A stretch of 42,357 nt of DNA from Segetibacter sp. Lineage in GTDB: Bacteria > Bacteroidota > Bacteroidia > Chitinophagales > Chitinophagaceae. The first letter of the stretch is position 1. The number at the start of each line of letters is the position of its first letter. Position numbers and translations under genes: made by a program. The stretch covers positions 1 through 42,357 of the forward strand of contig JAJKIP010000062.1 of NCBI GenBank assembly GCA_021154405.1, written 5' to 3'. The notes beneath the pieces are model-generated. The model did not search any database and was not told where the DNA came from. It saw only the letters and a list, made by a program, of their open reading frames with translations. Positions 16,487-24,123 of the stretch are shown here, in pieces.

Positions 16487-18895
16487 TTAGTTGTTTGCCC
16501 GCTGGATCTCTTCCTCTGACGCTGTCTTTCTTTGGCGACTGGATTTGACCTGCTGATTGCCAAAACTGCGGCTGACGGTTAGCATTAAAACTCGTGTATC
16601 TCTTCTGATCAATACAGTGCTGTAAAAATCTGGCAGATTGATTTTTCCTTTCGATATATTGGTATGAAACACATCCTGCAGGCTGACCCTTGTTTTCCAT
16701 ATCTTCTTAAATGTTTTTTGAAGACCGAGGTCCAGAGAGCCCAGCCAGGGTAAATGTGTGGTTGCTGTTATTGCTGGTGAATTGAGCCGACCAGAGATTT
16801 CTGCCGTCCAGTTCTTTCCTAATAAAATTGCATTGGTATTGGTAATACGTCCGCCAATCTGTGCGGGGTGCACTACCTGATCTTTGTAGATGTAACTGAT
16901 CCGGTTATAGATGCCCATCAGGTTATTCTGCATGGTCCATCCCTTTATAATGGTTACCGGGAAGCTCATTGTTACGTTATAGGCCTGTGCTGTTCCCATG
17001 CTTTGTGCCTTGCGACTGGTAGTATTTTTATCAACGGGAGATACTATGTAGAAGGATAAGTCTTTGATAAAGCTGGCGCCAATTGAAGTGAAGACCTTTC
17101 CCTTGTATCCATGCCGGATTTCCAGCGAATGGGTAAACTGTGGTTTCAGGAAAGGATTACCTTCTGAAAAAGCAAAAGGATCGATATAACTCCTTGCTGG
17201 ATTTAAAGATTGATAATTGGGCCGGTCAATCCGGTAACTGTATGAAAAGCTAAGTGTGTTTTTAGTGTTTAAAGTATTGGTAATAAAAAAGCTGGGGAAA
17301 AATTTCCAGTATTGCCTTGTAATTTTGTTTTTCTGGTTAATGGAATTGGCGATGGAATTGGTGTATTCTGTACGCATGCCAAAAATAACTTCCGTTTTTT
17401 TATTCAGTTTGCCATTAAAGTTGAGATAGGCGGCTTTTATGTCCTCTTCGTATTTAAAGTGATTGGAAAGCATACTGTCTAAAACCAGCTTGCCGTTTGT
17501 GCCAGTGCTCAATTGCATATCATTGTCAGAATTAACCCGGCTTCCCTTGATCCCTGCCTCCAGTTTCCATTGGCCTGATATAATTGTGGAGTAATCCATT
17601 TTAAAGCTGAGGATATCAATAATAGTAGGCATTTGTGTGAGCAGATTAGATACGGGATCTCCTGTTGAACCAGGGATAATTGTATCAGTTATCAGGTAAT
17701 TGCTAAATCGCCTCCTAAAACTTCCCAGGTCAAAATCTGCTGATAATTGTGATTTCCCCTGAAGAACTTGTACAAAATTGAGATTAAAAAGATGATTGGA
17801 TTGAAAATTGGAAATCGTCTTATCAGTCAATGTTTGGAGATAAACAGGTCCATCCTCCTGTTTTCGGAAAAAGGCCTCGGCAGGGCTGGCTTCATGGCTG
17901 TCATTCCATATACCTGTCCAGACTATGCCCGCAGTTAATTTCTTATTGATAAAAAGGTCCAGTCCTGCTTTGGCATTGTGGCCATGATTTTTCATTTGAA
18001 TGGGAGACAGCTGGTTAACATAGTTATAGCCTGTTCCATCCGGTTGCCGCCTGCGAAGATCAAAGTTCCAGTAATTGCCGTCCCTGCCATAACTGTAATT
18101 TCCATACATGTTGATCTTCTGTGTACGATGATTTATAGTGAGTGATGCACCCTGTCTTCCATATTTCCCGGTTCCAATGTTAGCGGAAAATGAACCGTTG
18201 GTGCCAATACTATTATTCTTTTTTAGCCGGATATCAATGATCCCTGAATTACCGGCTGCATCATATTTGGCAGAAGGATTGGTGATCAGTTCTATCCTGT
18301 CAACATTATCAGCCCGCATGCTTCGCAATAAAACCATGGCATCGGCCACCGCGAGATAGGTAGGCTTACCGTCTATCTGAATGATTACACCTTCCTTTCC
18401 ACGGAACAATATCTGGTCATTTTGCTGATCAATGGTAATGCCTGGCGATTTTTCCAGGATATCCAATACACTTCCTCCGCTGGCAACAATAGTATTCGCT
18501 ACATTGACCACCATTCTGTCAATTTTCTGCTCAATGAATGGACGTCGTCCTGTAACCGTTACATCGCCTAATTGCCCATTGGAGGGCAATAATATTAAAA
18601 TTGGTAATTCAGTATTGTTAGCGCCAGCCTTTATATCTATTGTTTTTAGAAATTCCAGTTTATATCCAACCCTGGAAGCTTTAAGTATATAAGAACCGGG
18701 CTGCAGATTTTCAATTTTATAATAGCCTTTATCATCTGTAATGGCAGTCTTTGCAAGTACTGAATCATTTGTCTTCAGGAGAGATAAATTAACTAATGAA
18801 AGCGGTTTGCCATTATCCTGTACCAGACCGCTTACCGACTGGCAATAACTGGAAATCATAAATAACAGGAAACCTGCAGATAGCGTGTATTTCAT
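16487..18895 (-). CDS. TonB-dependent outer-membrane receptor (outer-membrane beta-barrel family)
   Basis: This 802-residue receptor has a signal peptide (MKYTLSAGFLLFMISSYCQS), a carboxypeptidase-regulatory-like domain at about 20-105 (VSGLVQDNGKPLSLVNLSLL to AGANNTELPI), and a plug at about 110-235 with VTVTGRRPFIEQKIDRMVVNV, SVLDILEKSPGITID, IQIDGKPTYL and DRIELITNPSAKYDAAG. A long barrel fills the rest. This is the pattern of the Bacteroidota outer-membrane beta-barrel family (PF14905-like), not a SusC, and there is no SusD next to it. Upstream on the same strand are a response regulator and a histidine kinase, suggesting regulated expression. The cargo is unknown: it could be a peptide, metal chelate or sugar. 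Confidence 0.93.
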   Translation of the reverse strand: MKYTLSAGFLLFMISSYCQSVSGLVQDNGKPLSLVNLSLLKTNDSVLAKTAITDDKGYYKIENLQPGSYILKASRVGYKLEFLKTIDIKAGANNTELPILILLPSNGQLGDVTVTGRRPFIEQKIDRMVVNVANTIVASGGSVLDILEKSPGITIDQQNDQILFRGKEGVIIQIDGKPTYLAVADAMVLLRSMRADNVDRIELITNPSAKYDAAGNSGIIDIRLKKNNSIGTNGSFSANIGTGKYGRQGASLTINHRTQKINMYGNYSYGRDGNYWNFDLRRRQPDGTGYNYVNQLSPIQMKNHGHNAKAGLDLFINKKLTAGIVWTGIWNDSHEASPAEAFFRKQEDGPVYLQTLTDKTISNFQSNHLFNLNFVQVLQGKSQLSADFDLGSFRRRFSNYLITDTIIPGSTGDPVSNLLTQMPTIIDILSFKMDYSTIISGQWKLEAGIKGSRVNSDNDMQLSTGTNGKLVLDSMLSNHFKYEEDIKAAYLNFNGKLNKKTEVIFGMRTEYTNSIANSINQKNKITRQYWKFFPSFFITNTLNTKNTLSFSYSYRIDRPNYQSLNPARSYIDPFAFSEGNPFLKPQFTHSLEIRHGYKGKVFTSIGASFIKDLSFYIVSPVDKNTTSRKAQSMGTAQAYNVTMSFPVTIIKGWTMQNNLMGIYNRISYIYKDQVVHPAQIGGRITNTNAILLGKNWTAEISGRLNSPAITATTHLPWLGSLDLGLQKTFKKIWKTRVSLQDVFHTNISKGKINLPDFYSTVLIRRDTRVLMLTVSRSFGNQQVKSSRQRKTASEEEIQRANN

Positions 18896-18971
18896 ATTCT
18901 CAAAAAGGGAAATAGGAGTGATCTGTAATAAGGGTTTAACAGCAGTGTAAAATTCAGGGGCATCACAATGC

Positions 18972-18985
18972 AGGACAATAGTCCT
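18972..18985. promoter_or_regulatory. Dyad AGGAC-AATA-GTCCT upstream of the TonB-receptor gene
   Basis: A perfect 5-bp dyad lies about 77 bp upstream of the receptor start codon, in the 126-bp gap between the response-regulator and receptor genes. Its right half is part of the ten-mer ATAGTCCTTT (18978-18987), which recurs exactly at 19690-19699 in front of the response-regulator gene. Its placement suits a binding site for that LuxR-type regulator, but this is inference from position and repetition only. Confidence 0.35.
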
Positions 18986-19021
18986 TTAGTACCAGCAGAC
19001 AATAAATTTTGGCAAAATGAT

Positions 19022-19687
19022 TCAGGATGTAATTCGCTCCACCAGTGCTTTTGCTATCGCTTCCTTGCCACAGTTTACATGAAGTTTTGCGTAGATATTA
19101 TTGAGGTGGATGCGTACTGTATTGAAGGCAATATCTAATTTATCGGCAATTGTTTTTGTACTATGTCCCTTAGAGAGTAACTGAAGCACCTGCATTTCCC
19201 TTTCTGTAAGATTATACTGGTTGGATGCTTTGACGGGCTGAAACCTTTCAATTACTTTTTTGGCAATGGTAGGGCTCATGGGAGCGCCACCTTCCATTAC
19301 TTCTCTGATTGCTTCAAATATTTTCTCCGGAGCGGTTTTTTTAAGCAGATAGCCACTGGCACCTGCGCAAAGACACTGGAAAAGTTTCTCGTCATCTTCG
19401 AATACCGTGTACATGATAACGGCAGTGTCTGGGTTCGCTTCTTTTACCAGGCTTACACCCCTGATGCCAGATTCACCCGGCATATCAATATCCATCAACA
19501 CTACATTAGGTTTGTATACCCGTGTTATATTCACGGCATCTTTGCAATGACTATAATCTGCCACTACTTCATAATCGGGGACCGATTGAAGCAGATACGC
19601 CAGTGATTCTCTGAGACGGTCATTGTCTTCGAATATGATAATTCGTATAGCCAACGCAATGAAGTTAGATTTTTTATGATTCAGCAT
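19022..19687 (-). CDS. LuxR/NarL-family response regulator
   Basis: This 221-residue two-domain regulator has a receiver domain with the acidic pair EDND, the phospho-acceptor in VVLMDIDMPGESG (Asp66 in this numbering), a Thr in VIMYTVF and the Lys of YLLKK. The C-terminal HTH is LTEREMQVLQLLSKGHSTKTIADKL with the recognition helix FNTVRIHLNNIYAKL, the LuxR/FixJ type. The first 13 residues (MLNHKKSNFIALA) are atypical, and a TTG near 19654 giving LAIRIIIFEDN is an alternative start. It lies 56 bp after the histidine-kinase gene, its expected partner, and upstream of the TonB receptor. A hairpin ends 2 bp before the ATG. Confidence 0.93.
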   Translation of the reverse strand: MLNHKKSNFIALAIRIIIFEDNDRLRESLAYLLQSVPDYEVVADYSHCKDAVNITRVYKPNVVLMDIDMPGESGIRGVSLVKEANPDTAVIMYTVFEDDEKLFQCLCAGASGYLLKKTAPEKIFEAIREVMEGGAPMSPTIAKKVIERFQPVKASNQYNLTEREMQVLQLLSKGHSTKTIADKLDIAFNTVRIHLNNIYAKLHVNCGKEAIAKALVERITS

Positions 19688-19689
19688 CT

Positions 19690-19707
19690 ATAGTCCTTTT
19701 GGACTAT
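19690..19707 (-). promoter_or_regulatory. Perfect 7-bp hairpin immediately before the response-regulator start codon
   Basis: ATAGTCC-tttt-GGACTAT (plus-strand reading) lies in the 56-bp gap between kinase and regulator, ending two bases before the regulator ATG on the minus strand. In RNA it could mask the initiation region or uncouple the two cistrons; as DNA it could be an operator. It shares the ten-mer ATAGTCCTTT with the dyad upstream of the TonB receptor. Confidence 0.5.
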
Positions 19708-19743
19708 CGCCATAACTATGGCCTCACATCTATGCTTTTGCTC

Positions 19744-22626
19744 TCATTTTACGAGGGGTATCCAGACTTTTATTAAAGTGCCTTTACCAGGCCTGGATTC
19801 CAGGTTGATTCTTCCCTTCCATTTCTTTACACGTTCTTTCATTCCTTCCAGTCCATGTCTTTCTGTTCCTTTTTGCAGATCAAATCCTTTCCCGTCGTCT
19901 TTTACGATTAATAGGAGATGATTTCTTTCAATTGCCAACTGGATAGCTACCTGCTTTGCACAGGCATGTTTGGAAATATTGTTGACGGCTTCCTTATATA
20001 ACAGGTAAAGATCGCGGCGTTGTTCCATGCCAATTTTCCTCGCTTCAAATGCCGGATCAAGGTAAAGTTCATAGGAGATATTGGCTGCATCAAATAGTTC
20101 GGCGGCATATCGCCGCATCCGGGCAACGGTTTCCTCCAGCGTATCATGACTGGTATTTACACTCCAGATTATATCATCAAGTGCCTGAGAGGAGGAAGAT
20201 ACTTCATCTGAAATCCGGTTAAGGAAATCACCCGCTTTGTGTGGCTGGGCAAGGTTTCGCTTACTGAGTGTAGAAAGTATATTTATATTGGTGAGGTTAG
20301 ACCCAATTTCATCATGCAGATCACTGGCAATACGGTTCCTTACTTTTTGCACGTGGATCAATTGTCGCACACGATATCTATATATTGCATAAGCCAGTAA
20401 CCCCGTAAATACAATCATTAATGCAATAAACCAGGCCTTTTGCCAGAAGGGAGTATTAACAATAAAGGTATAAGAAGCAGGAGTTCCCCATTTATCATTG
20501 AATCCAAGTGCCCTGATCTCAAAGCTGTATGCTCCTGGCCTCAGGCTGGCAAAATAAACATTGCGTGATTTACCGGAAAGTTTCCAGCTTGTGTCACCGT
20601 TTCCAAGCAGCCGGTAACTGTATTTGCCAAAATCTTCATTGATATATTGGGGAGCACTGAATTCAAAATATATCTGTGCCTTATTAGTGGGTAGCCGTAA
20701 TACTGAGCTTGTAGTAAATGAGGTATCCGAAGGACCAGGTGAAGCTTTGGTAATATAAACATCAGGAGGTGAAAGAGTATCCTGTTGAAGATCGCGTGAA
20801 TAAAGCAAAGAGGGGTAGCCAGTAGCTATCAGGTTATTATTGTTTAAGAACCTGATATCAAAAACTTTTGAAAAATATTTGTTCGCTCTTCCAAAATTGA
20901 ATATTCTGTATGAGTTACCCTCGGGAATAAGCTTGTCTATGCCCTGTACAGAGCCAACCCAGATATTCCCGTTGTGATCACTATTAATAGTCAAAACGAA
21001 ATCTGATGATAGGCCCTGCGGCGTACCATAATTTTGAATTTCGTATTTCCCATTGGGTAACTCTAAAAGACGAACGATTCCCTTATATCTTGTTCCGATC
21101 CACAGTTCATTTTTCCTGTATGCGTAAATTGTTCTAATATTCGGATCTGGTAAACTGGCATTAATCGTATCAATGATCTGAAACTGGATACTTCCATTGA
21201 TTTGGCTAATTTTTATCTTGTAAAGCCCGTTATTCCAGGTGGAAGCCCATAAATAATTGTTTTTATCAATTAGCAGCCGGTTTAACTGGCTTTTTGACCC
21301 AGTCCTGAATTTGTGAATGATCTGTCCATTCTCTATTGCCAAAATGCTGTCTGCGTTTGTACCAAGAAAGCATATTGAATCTTTTCTTATGACATTCCAT
21401 GCGGGCCCTGATGGCCAGTTAACTAACTGGGGAGTTTCCCTTCCCAGCCGATATACCATTGCCTTGTCTTTATTTGCGATCAGGAACTCCTCGTTATTTA
21501 GTTGAAAAATTTTATAGCTTAAAATATTAACGGACTGTGTATTAGACAATTTGAAGGTAGCAGCATCGAGTCTTCTTGTATTTTTTCCATCAAATACCCG
21601 CCAGCTATTTTCGGATACAGGTAATATGCCCAATGTACCATCATGGGATGGCCCAAGATCCAATTGGAATGTATTTAAATTATTGGTAAGGGATATTTTC
21701 GAAAGTCCGAGGGGAGTTCCAATCCAGATATTTTTTTCCCTGTCTTCCTTAATGCAATTGATTTGAGAAGCAGGTAATCCGTTCTCCTGCCTGTAAATGG
21801 TCGTTCTTTCATTTTTATCCACTCTCACCAATCCATTAACTGTACCAATCCATGTATTACCCTGACTATCCCCCATTATGCAATCAATATAGGCTTCATT
21901 CAGCAATGATATATTATATGGGGGTGGAAGAGATAGAAAGGCAAGCTTTCCAGGCAGATCTTTAGTGTTCACCAGTTTTAATCCATGTTCTGTCCCTAGC
22001 CAGGTGCGATGGCGGGAATCAGTGAATATTGCAGTCACGTTTGTGGAAAGGGGACTGGCCCAATTTTTCAGGAACGCAGATGACCAGGTCAGTGAGTAGG
22101 GGAGATGGATCAATATCCATGCGGAATCATTGATGGCGGTCATGCTGCTGATGCTTTCTTTGTAAGCAGTGTCAGCCTGCAAGAATATTGATTTGTTCCA
22201 TTCAACTATTCCGTGACCATCCGTAGTCCCTACCAACCTGTTTTGAATCTTATAAAACCGGTTTATGGTAACAGAGCTATTTGCTGGAATAGGTCTTATC
22301 CTGTCATTTATCAGCCAAGCCGGACCACCGGCATTCTGGGCAACAATAAATTGCTGGGGTTTTACTTCATAGATATCATTGATCATGTCCGTTGCCAATC
22401 CATGCTCCGGTGTGAAATTGGTAAAGCGGGATCCATCATATCGGCTTAAACCACCTCGGGTGCAGAGCCAGATAAAGCCCCGACTATCCTGGTAGATATT
22501 CAAAATATCATTATTTACCAGTCCATCTTCAATATTATATTTCCAGATATTGATTTGCTGGGCATTGGAATAGAAATTCCAGCCGGTAAATAGAAAGCAG
22601 ATTAGTATAATAAAAGACCTGTTCAC
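19744..22626 (-). CDS. Periplasmic-propeller sensor histidine kinase (Reg_prop, Y_Y_Y, HisKA_3, HATPase)
   Basis: This 960-residue sensor has a signal peptide (about residues 1-22), then two-component-regulator propeller repeats to about residue 650 (for example RGFIWLCTRGGLSRYDG and REKNIWIGTPLGLSKIS). A Y_Y_Y domain follows (FEFSAPQYINEDFGKYSYRL to YSFEIRALGFNDKWG), then one transmembrane helix (AWFIALMIVFTGLLAYAIY). A HisKA_3 dimerisation helix carries IASDLHDEIGSNLTNI with the phospho-His at 771. The HATPase domain has KEAVNNISKHA (N box), DDGKGFDL and RHGLEGMKERV. It senses a periplasmic ligand and phosphorylates the LuxR-type regulator 56 bp downstream. Such propeller sensors are often glycan- or nutrient-responsive in Bacteroidota; the ligand here is unknown. 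Confidence 0.95.
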   Translation of the reverse strand: MNRSFIILICFLFTGWNFYSNAQQINIWKYNIEDGLVNNDILNIYQDSRGFIWLCTRGGLSRYDGSRFTNFTPEHGLATDMINDIYEVKPQQFIVAQNAGGPAWLINDRIRPIPANSSVTINRFYKIQNRLVGTTDGHGIVEWNKSIFLQADTAYKESISSMTAINDSAWILIHLPYSLTWSSAFLKNWASPLSTNVTAIFTDSRHRTWLGTEHGLKLVNTKDLPGKLAFLSLPPPYNISLLNEAYIDCIMGDSQGNTWIGTVNGLVRVDKNERTTIYRQENGLPASQINCIKEDREKNIWIGTPLGLSKISLTNNLNTFQLDLGPSHDGTLGILPVSENSWRVFDGKNTRRLDAATFKLSNTQSVNILSYKIFQLNNEEFLIANKDKAMVYRLGRETPQLVNWPSGPAWNVIRKDSICFLGTNADSILAIENGQIIHKFRTGSKSQLNRLLIDKNNYLWASTWNNGLYKIKISQINGSIQFQIIDTINASLPDPNIRTIYAYRKNELWIGTRYKGIVRLLELPNGKYEIQNYGTPQGLSSDFVLTINSDHNGNIWVGSVQGIDKLIPEGNSYRIFNFGRANKYFSKVFDIRFLNNNNLIATGYPSLLYSRDLQQDTLSPPDVYITKASPGPSDTSFTTSSVLRLPTNKAQIYFEFSAPQYINEDFGKYSYRLLGNGDTSWKLSGKSRNVYFASLRPGAYSFEIRALGFNDKWGTPASYTFIVNTPFWQKAWFIALMIVFTGLLAYAIYRYRVRQLIHVQKVRNRIASDLHDEIGSNLTNINILSTLSKRNLAQPHKAGDFLNRISDEVSSSSQALDDIIWSVNTSHDTLEETVARMRRYAAELFDAANISYELYLDPAFEARKIGMEQRRDLYLLYKEAVNNISKHACAKQVAIQLAIERNHLLLIVKDDGKGFDLQKGTERHGLEGMKERVKKWKGRINLESRPGKGTLIKVWIPLVK

Positions 22627-22674
22627 ACGGATAAGAAGGGGAAATACATTTGATCCTTAAGGTAAGCAAAAAAA

Positions 22675-22711
22675 GATAAAGCCTCCCCGGTGCCACCGGA
22701 GAGGCTTTATC
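22675..22711 (-). terminator. Intrinsic terminator for the PepSY-like gene
   Basis: A 17-bp stem (GATAAAGCCTCCCCGGT at 22675-22691 and ACCGGAGAGGCTTTATC at 22695-22711) has one G-T-type mismatch and a three-base loop. On the minus strand it is followed at once by a run of seven Ts. It lies 26 bp past the PepSY-like stop codon and before the kinase gene, so it separates the two transcription units. Confidence 0.9.
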
Positions 22712-22737
22712 ATCATTCAGATTGAAAAGAATAGCCT

Positions 22738-23253
22738 TTACGATTTTACTTTTTCCTTTATAATATTCCCATTGCCATCTACCAGTAATTTTACTCTTGA
22801 GTTATTTGCATTTTTTGCTTCAATCTCATATACCATTCTGTCTTTCTGAAATTCGCGGTTCACAGTTGAAATAGTATAACCTGAATATTTATCATACACA
22901 GCTTTTGATACTGCTTCCGGAAGAGATTTCACATCTTTCACTACATAGGCAGTACCTATCCAGTTACCTGAATCATCATACCATGCATAATAATTCTCAT
23001 TGTCCATGTCAAATCTTACGAGGTAGTCGTTATTGTCCATTGCCGACCAGCCTGCCAGTTCCCAGTCAATAGGAACAACAGCAGCATCATATCGCGTCCA
23101 GACAACATTTGAAGCATTGGGATATTGATTGTGGAACGAAGTTACTGTTCCATCCGGTGCAACCACTACTGATGTATCTGTTGCTTTGTAAGGTTCACTG
23201 CAGGCAGCGAATCCAGCTATTGCACCAATTACCAGAAAATCTCTAAGTTTCAT
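22738..23253 (-). CDS. PepSY-like (DUF2874-type) lipoprotein or periplasmic protein
   Basis: This 171-residue exported protein has the signal MKLRDFLVIGAIAGFAAC with lipobox FAAC followed by SEPYK. The mature part matches the PepSY-like/beta-lactamase-inhibitor-like fold of Bacteroidota: FHNQYPNASNVVWTRYD, YYAWYDDSGNWIGTAYVV, LPEAVSKAVYDKYSGYTI and a C-terminal VKLLVDGNGNIIKEKVK. These proteins usually have two tandem copies of such a unit, and two can be seen here (about 40-105 and 105-170). They are abundant under stress or in vesicles in related bacteria, but the molecular role is unknown. It is a monocistronic unit with a clear terminator and is divergent from the zincin gene. Confidence 0.88.
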   Translation of the reverse strand: MKLRDFLVIGAIAGFAACSEPYKATDTSVVVAPDGTVTSFHNQYPNASNVVWTRYDAAVVPIDWELAGWSAMDNNDYLVRFDMDNENYYAWYDDSGNWIGTAYVVKDVKSLPEAVSKAVYDKYSGYTISTVNREFQKDRMVYEIEAKNANNSRVKLLVDGNGNIIKEKVKS

Positions 23254-23499
23254 ATCAATTCATTTTAATTTAGAAAATCGATTTACTGGTGGCTCTGCAT
23301 AACCGAAGTAATAATTATGCCAGCCGGAATAAAAACAGCCTATTATTTTCGCACATAATGCTTATGACATAAGGTAAAAAGCCTATATGTGGAGGGTTTG
23401 AGTAGCCATTCCGCAACACGGAAACCTGTTGATAACAATCAAGGGAAATACTATCCACATTTATCAAAACTTTTTCAGGTAATTGAATAATTTAGGGAT

Positions 23500-24057
23500 A
23501 TGAAATTTGCCCTTTCCTGTGTGTTTGCTCTCACATTGTGTACGCTGCATGCAACCTCTGACCGCAACTTCAATTTTTCGAAAGTTCCGCCTGCTGATTC
23601 CAGCATGAGCCAGAGCCAATTTATCCAGGATGCAGTACTGGATATAATGAAGGTCACAGGGCTTCATGCCAATTTTGAACTAAAGACTTCACATGTCCGC
23701 AATATCGAGGCTATAATTTCCCATCGAAAAAGATATATTGTTTACAATCCTGAATTTATTGAAAAGGTCAATAATGCTACTTCGGAAAAATGGGGAACAA
23801 TTGCCTTGCTTGCCCATGAGATCGGGCATCACTTAAATGGGCACACTTTAAAAAAAGGAGGAAGTAAACCAGCCGTAGAACTGGAAGCGGATGAATTCGC
23901 CGGATTTGTTCTCTATAGACTCGGTGCTACTCTTCAGCAATCCCAGGAAGTTATGTACCATATCGCAAGCACATATGCCTCAACTACTCACCCCGGAAGA
24001 CTGGATCGTTTAGAAGCCATTAAGAAAGGGTGGCTCAAAGCAAAAGAGGAGCTGTAA
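23500..24057 (+). CDS. Small secreted M48-like zincin
   Basis: This 185-residue protein has a signal peptide (MKFALSCVFALTLCTLHATS). It carries the zinc motif ALLAHEIGHHLNGH (His106, Glu107, His110) and a downstream ELEADEFAG (Glu127 to Asp131), which fits the third-ligand ExxxD of M48 peptidases. The core is short, about 120 residues, and lacks the membrane helices of HtpX, resembling the compact periplasmic M48-like proteins. The end HPGRLDRLEAIKKGW is typical of this group. All metal ligands are present, so activity is plausible. The HTCS gene starts 66 bp downstream on the same strand, but is probably a separate unit. Confidence 0.85.
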   Translation: MKFALSCVFALTLCTLHATSDRNFNFSKVPPADSSMSQSQFIQDAVLDIMKVTGLHANFELKTSHVRNIEAIISHRKRYIVYNPEFIEKVNNATSEKWGTIALLAHEIGHHLNGHTLKKGGSKPAVELEADEFAGFVLYRLGATLQQSQEVMYHIASTYASTTHPGRLDRLEAIKKGWLKAKEEL

Positions 24058-24078
24058 CCAGGTTCCTTCCGCCTTACC

Positions 24079-24105
24079 ACATGATAAATTTCCGTAATTT
24101 CATGT
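24079..24105 (+). promoter_or_regulatory. Bulged hairpin upstream of the HTCS gene
   Basis: ACATGA-ta-AATT (24079-24090) pairs with AATT-TCATGT (24096-24105) around a TCCGT loop. It gives ten pairs with a two-base bulge, ending 18 bp before the predicted TTG start of the HTCS. It could be a 5'-leader structure, an operator or a weak terminator of the zincin gene; there is no T-run. Confidence 0.3.
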
Positions 24106-24123
24106 ACTGCTAAACTGAATGCT

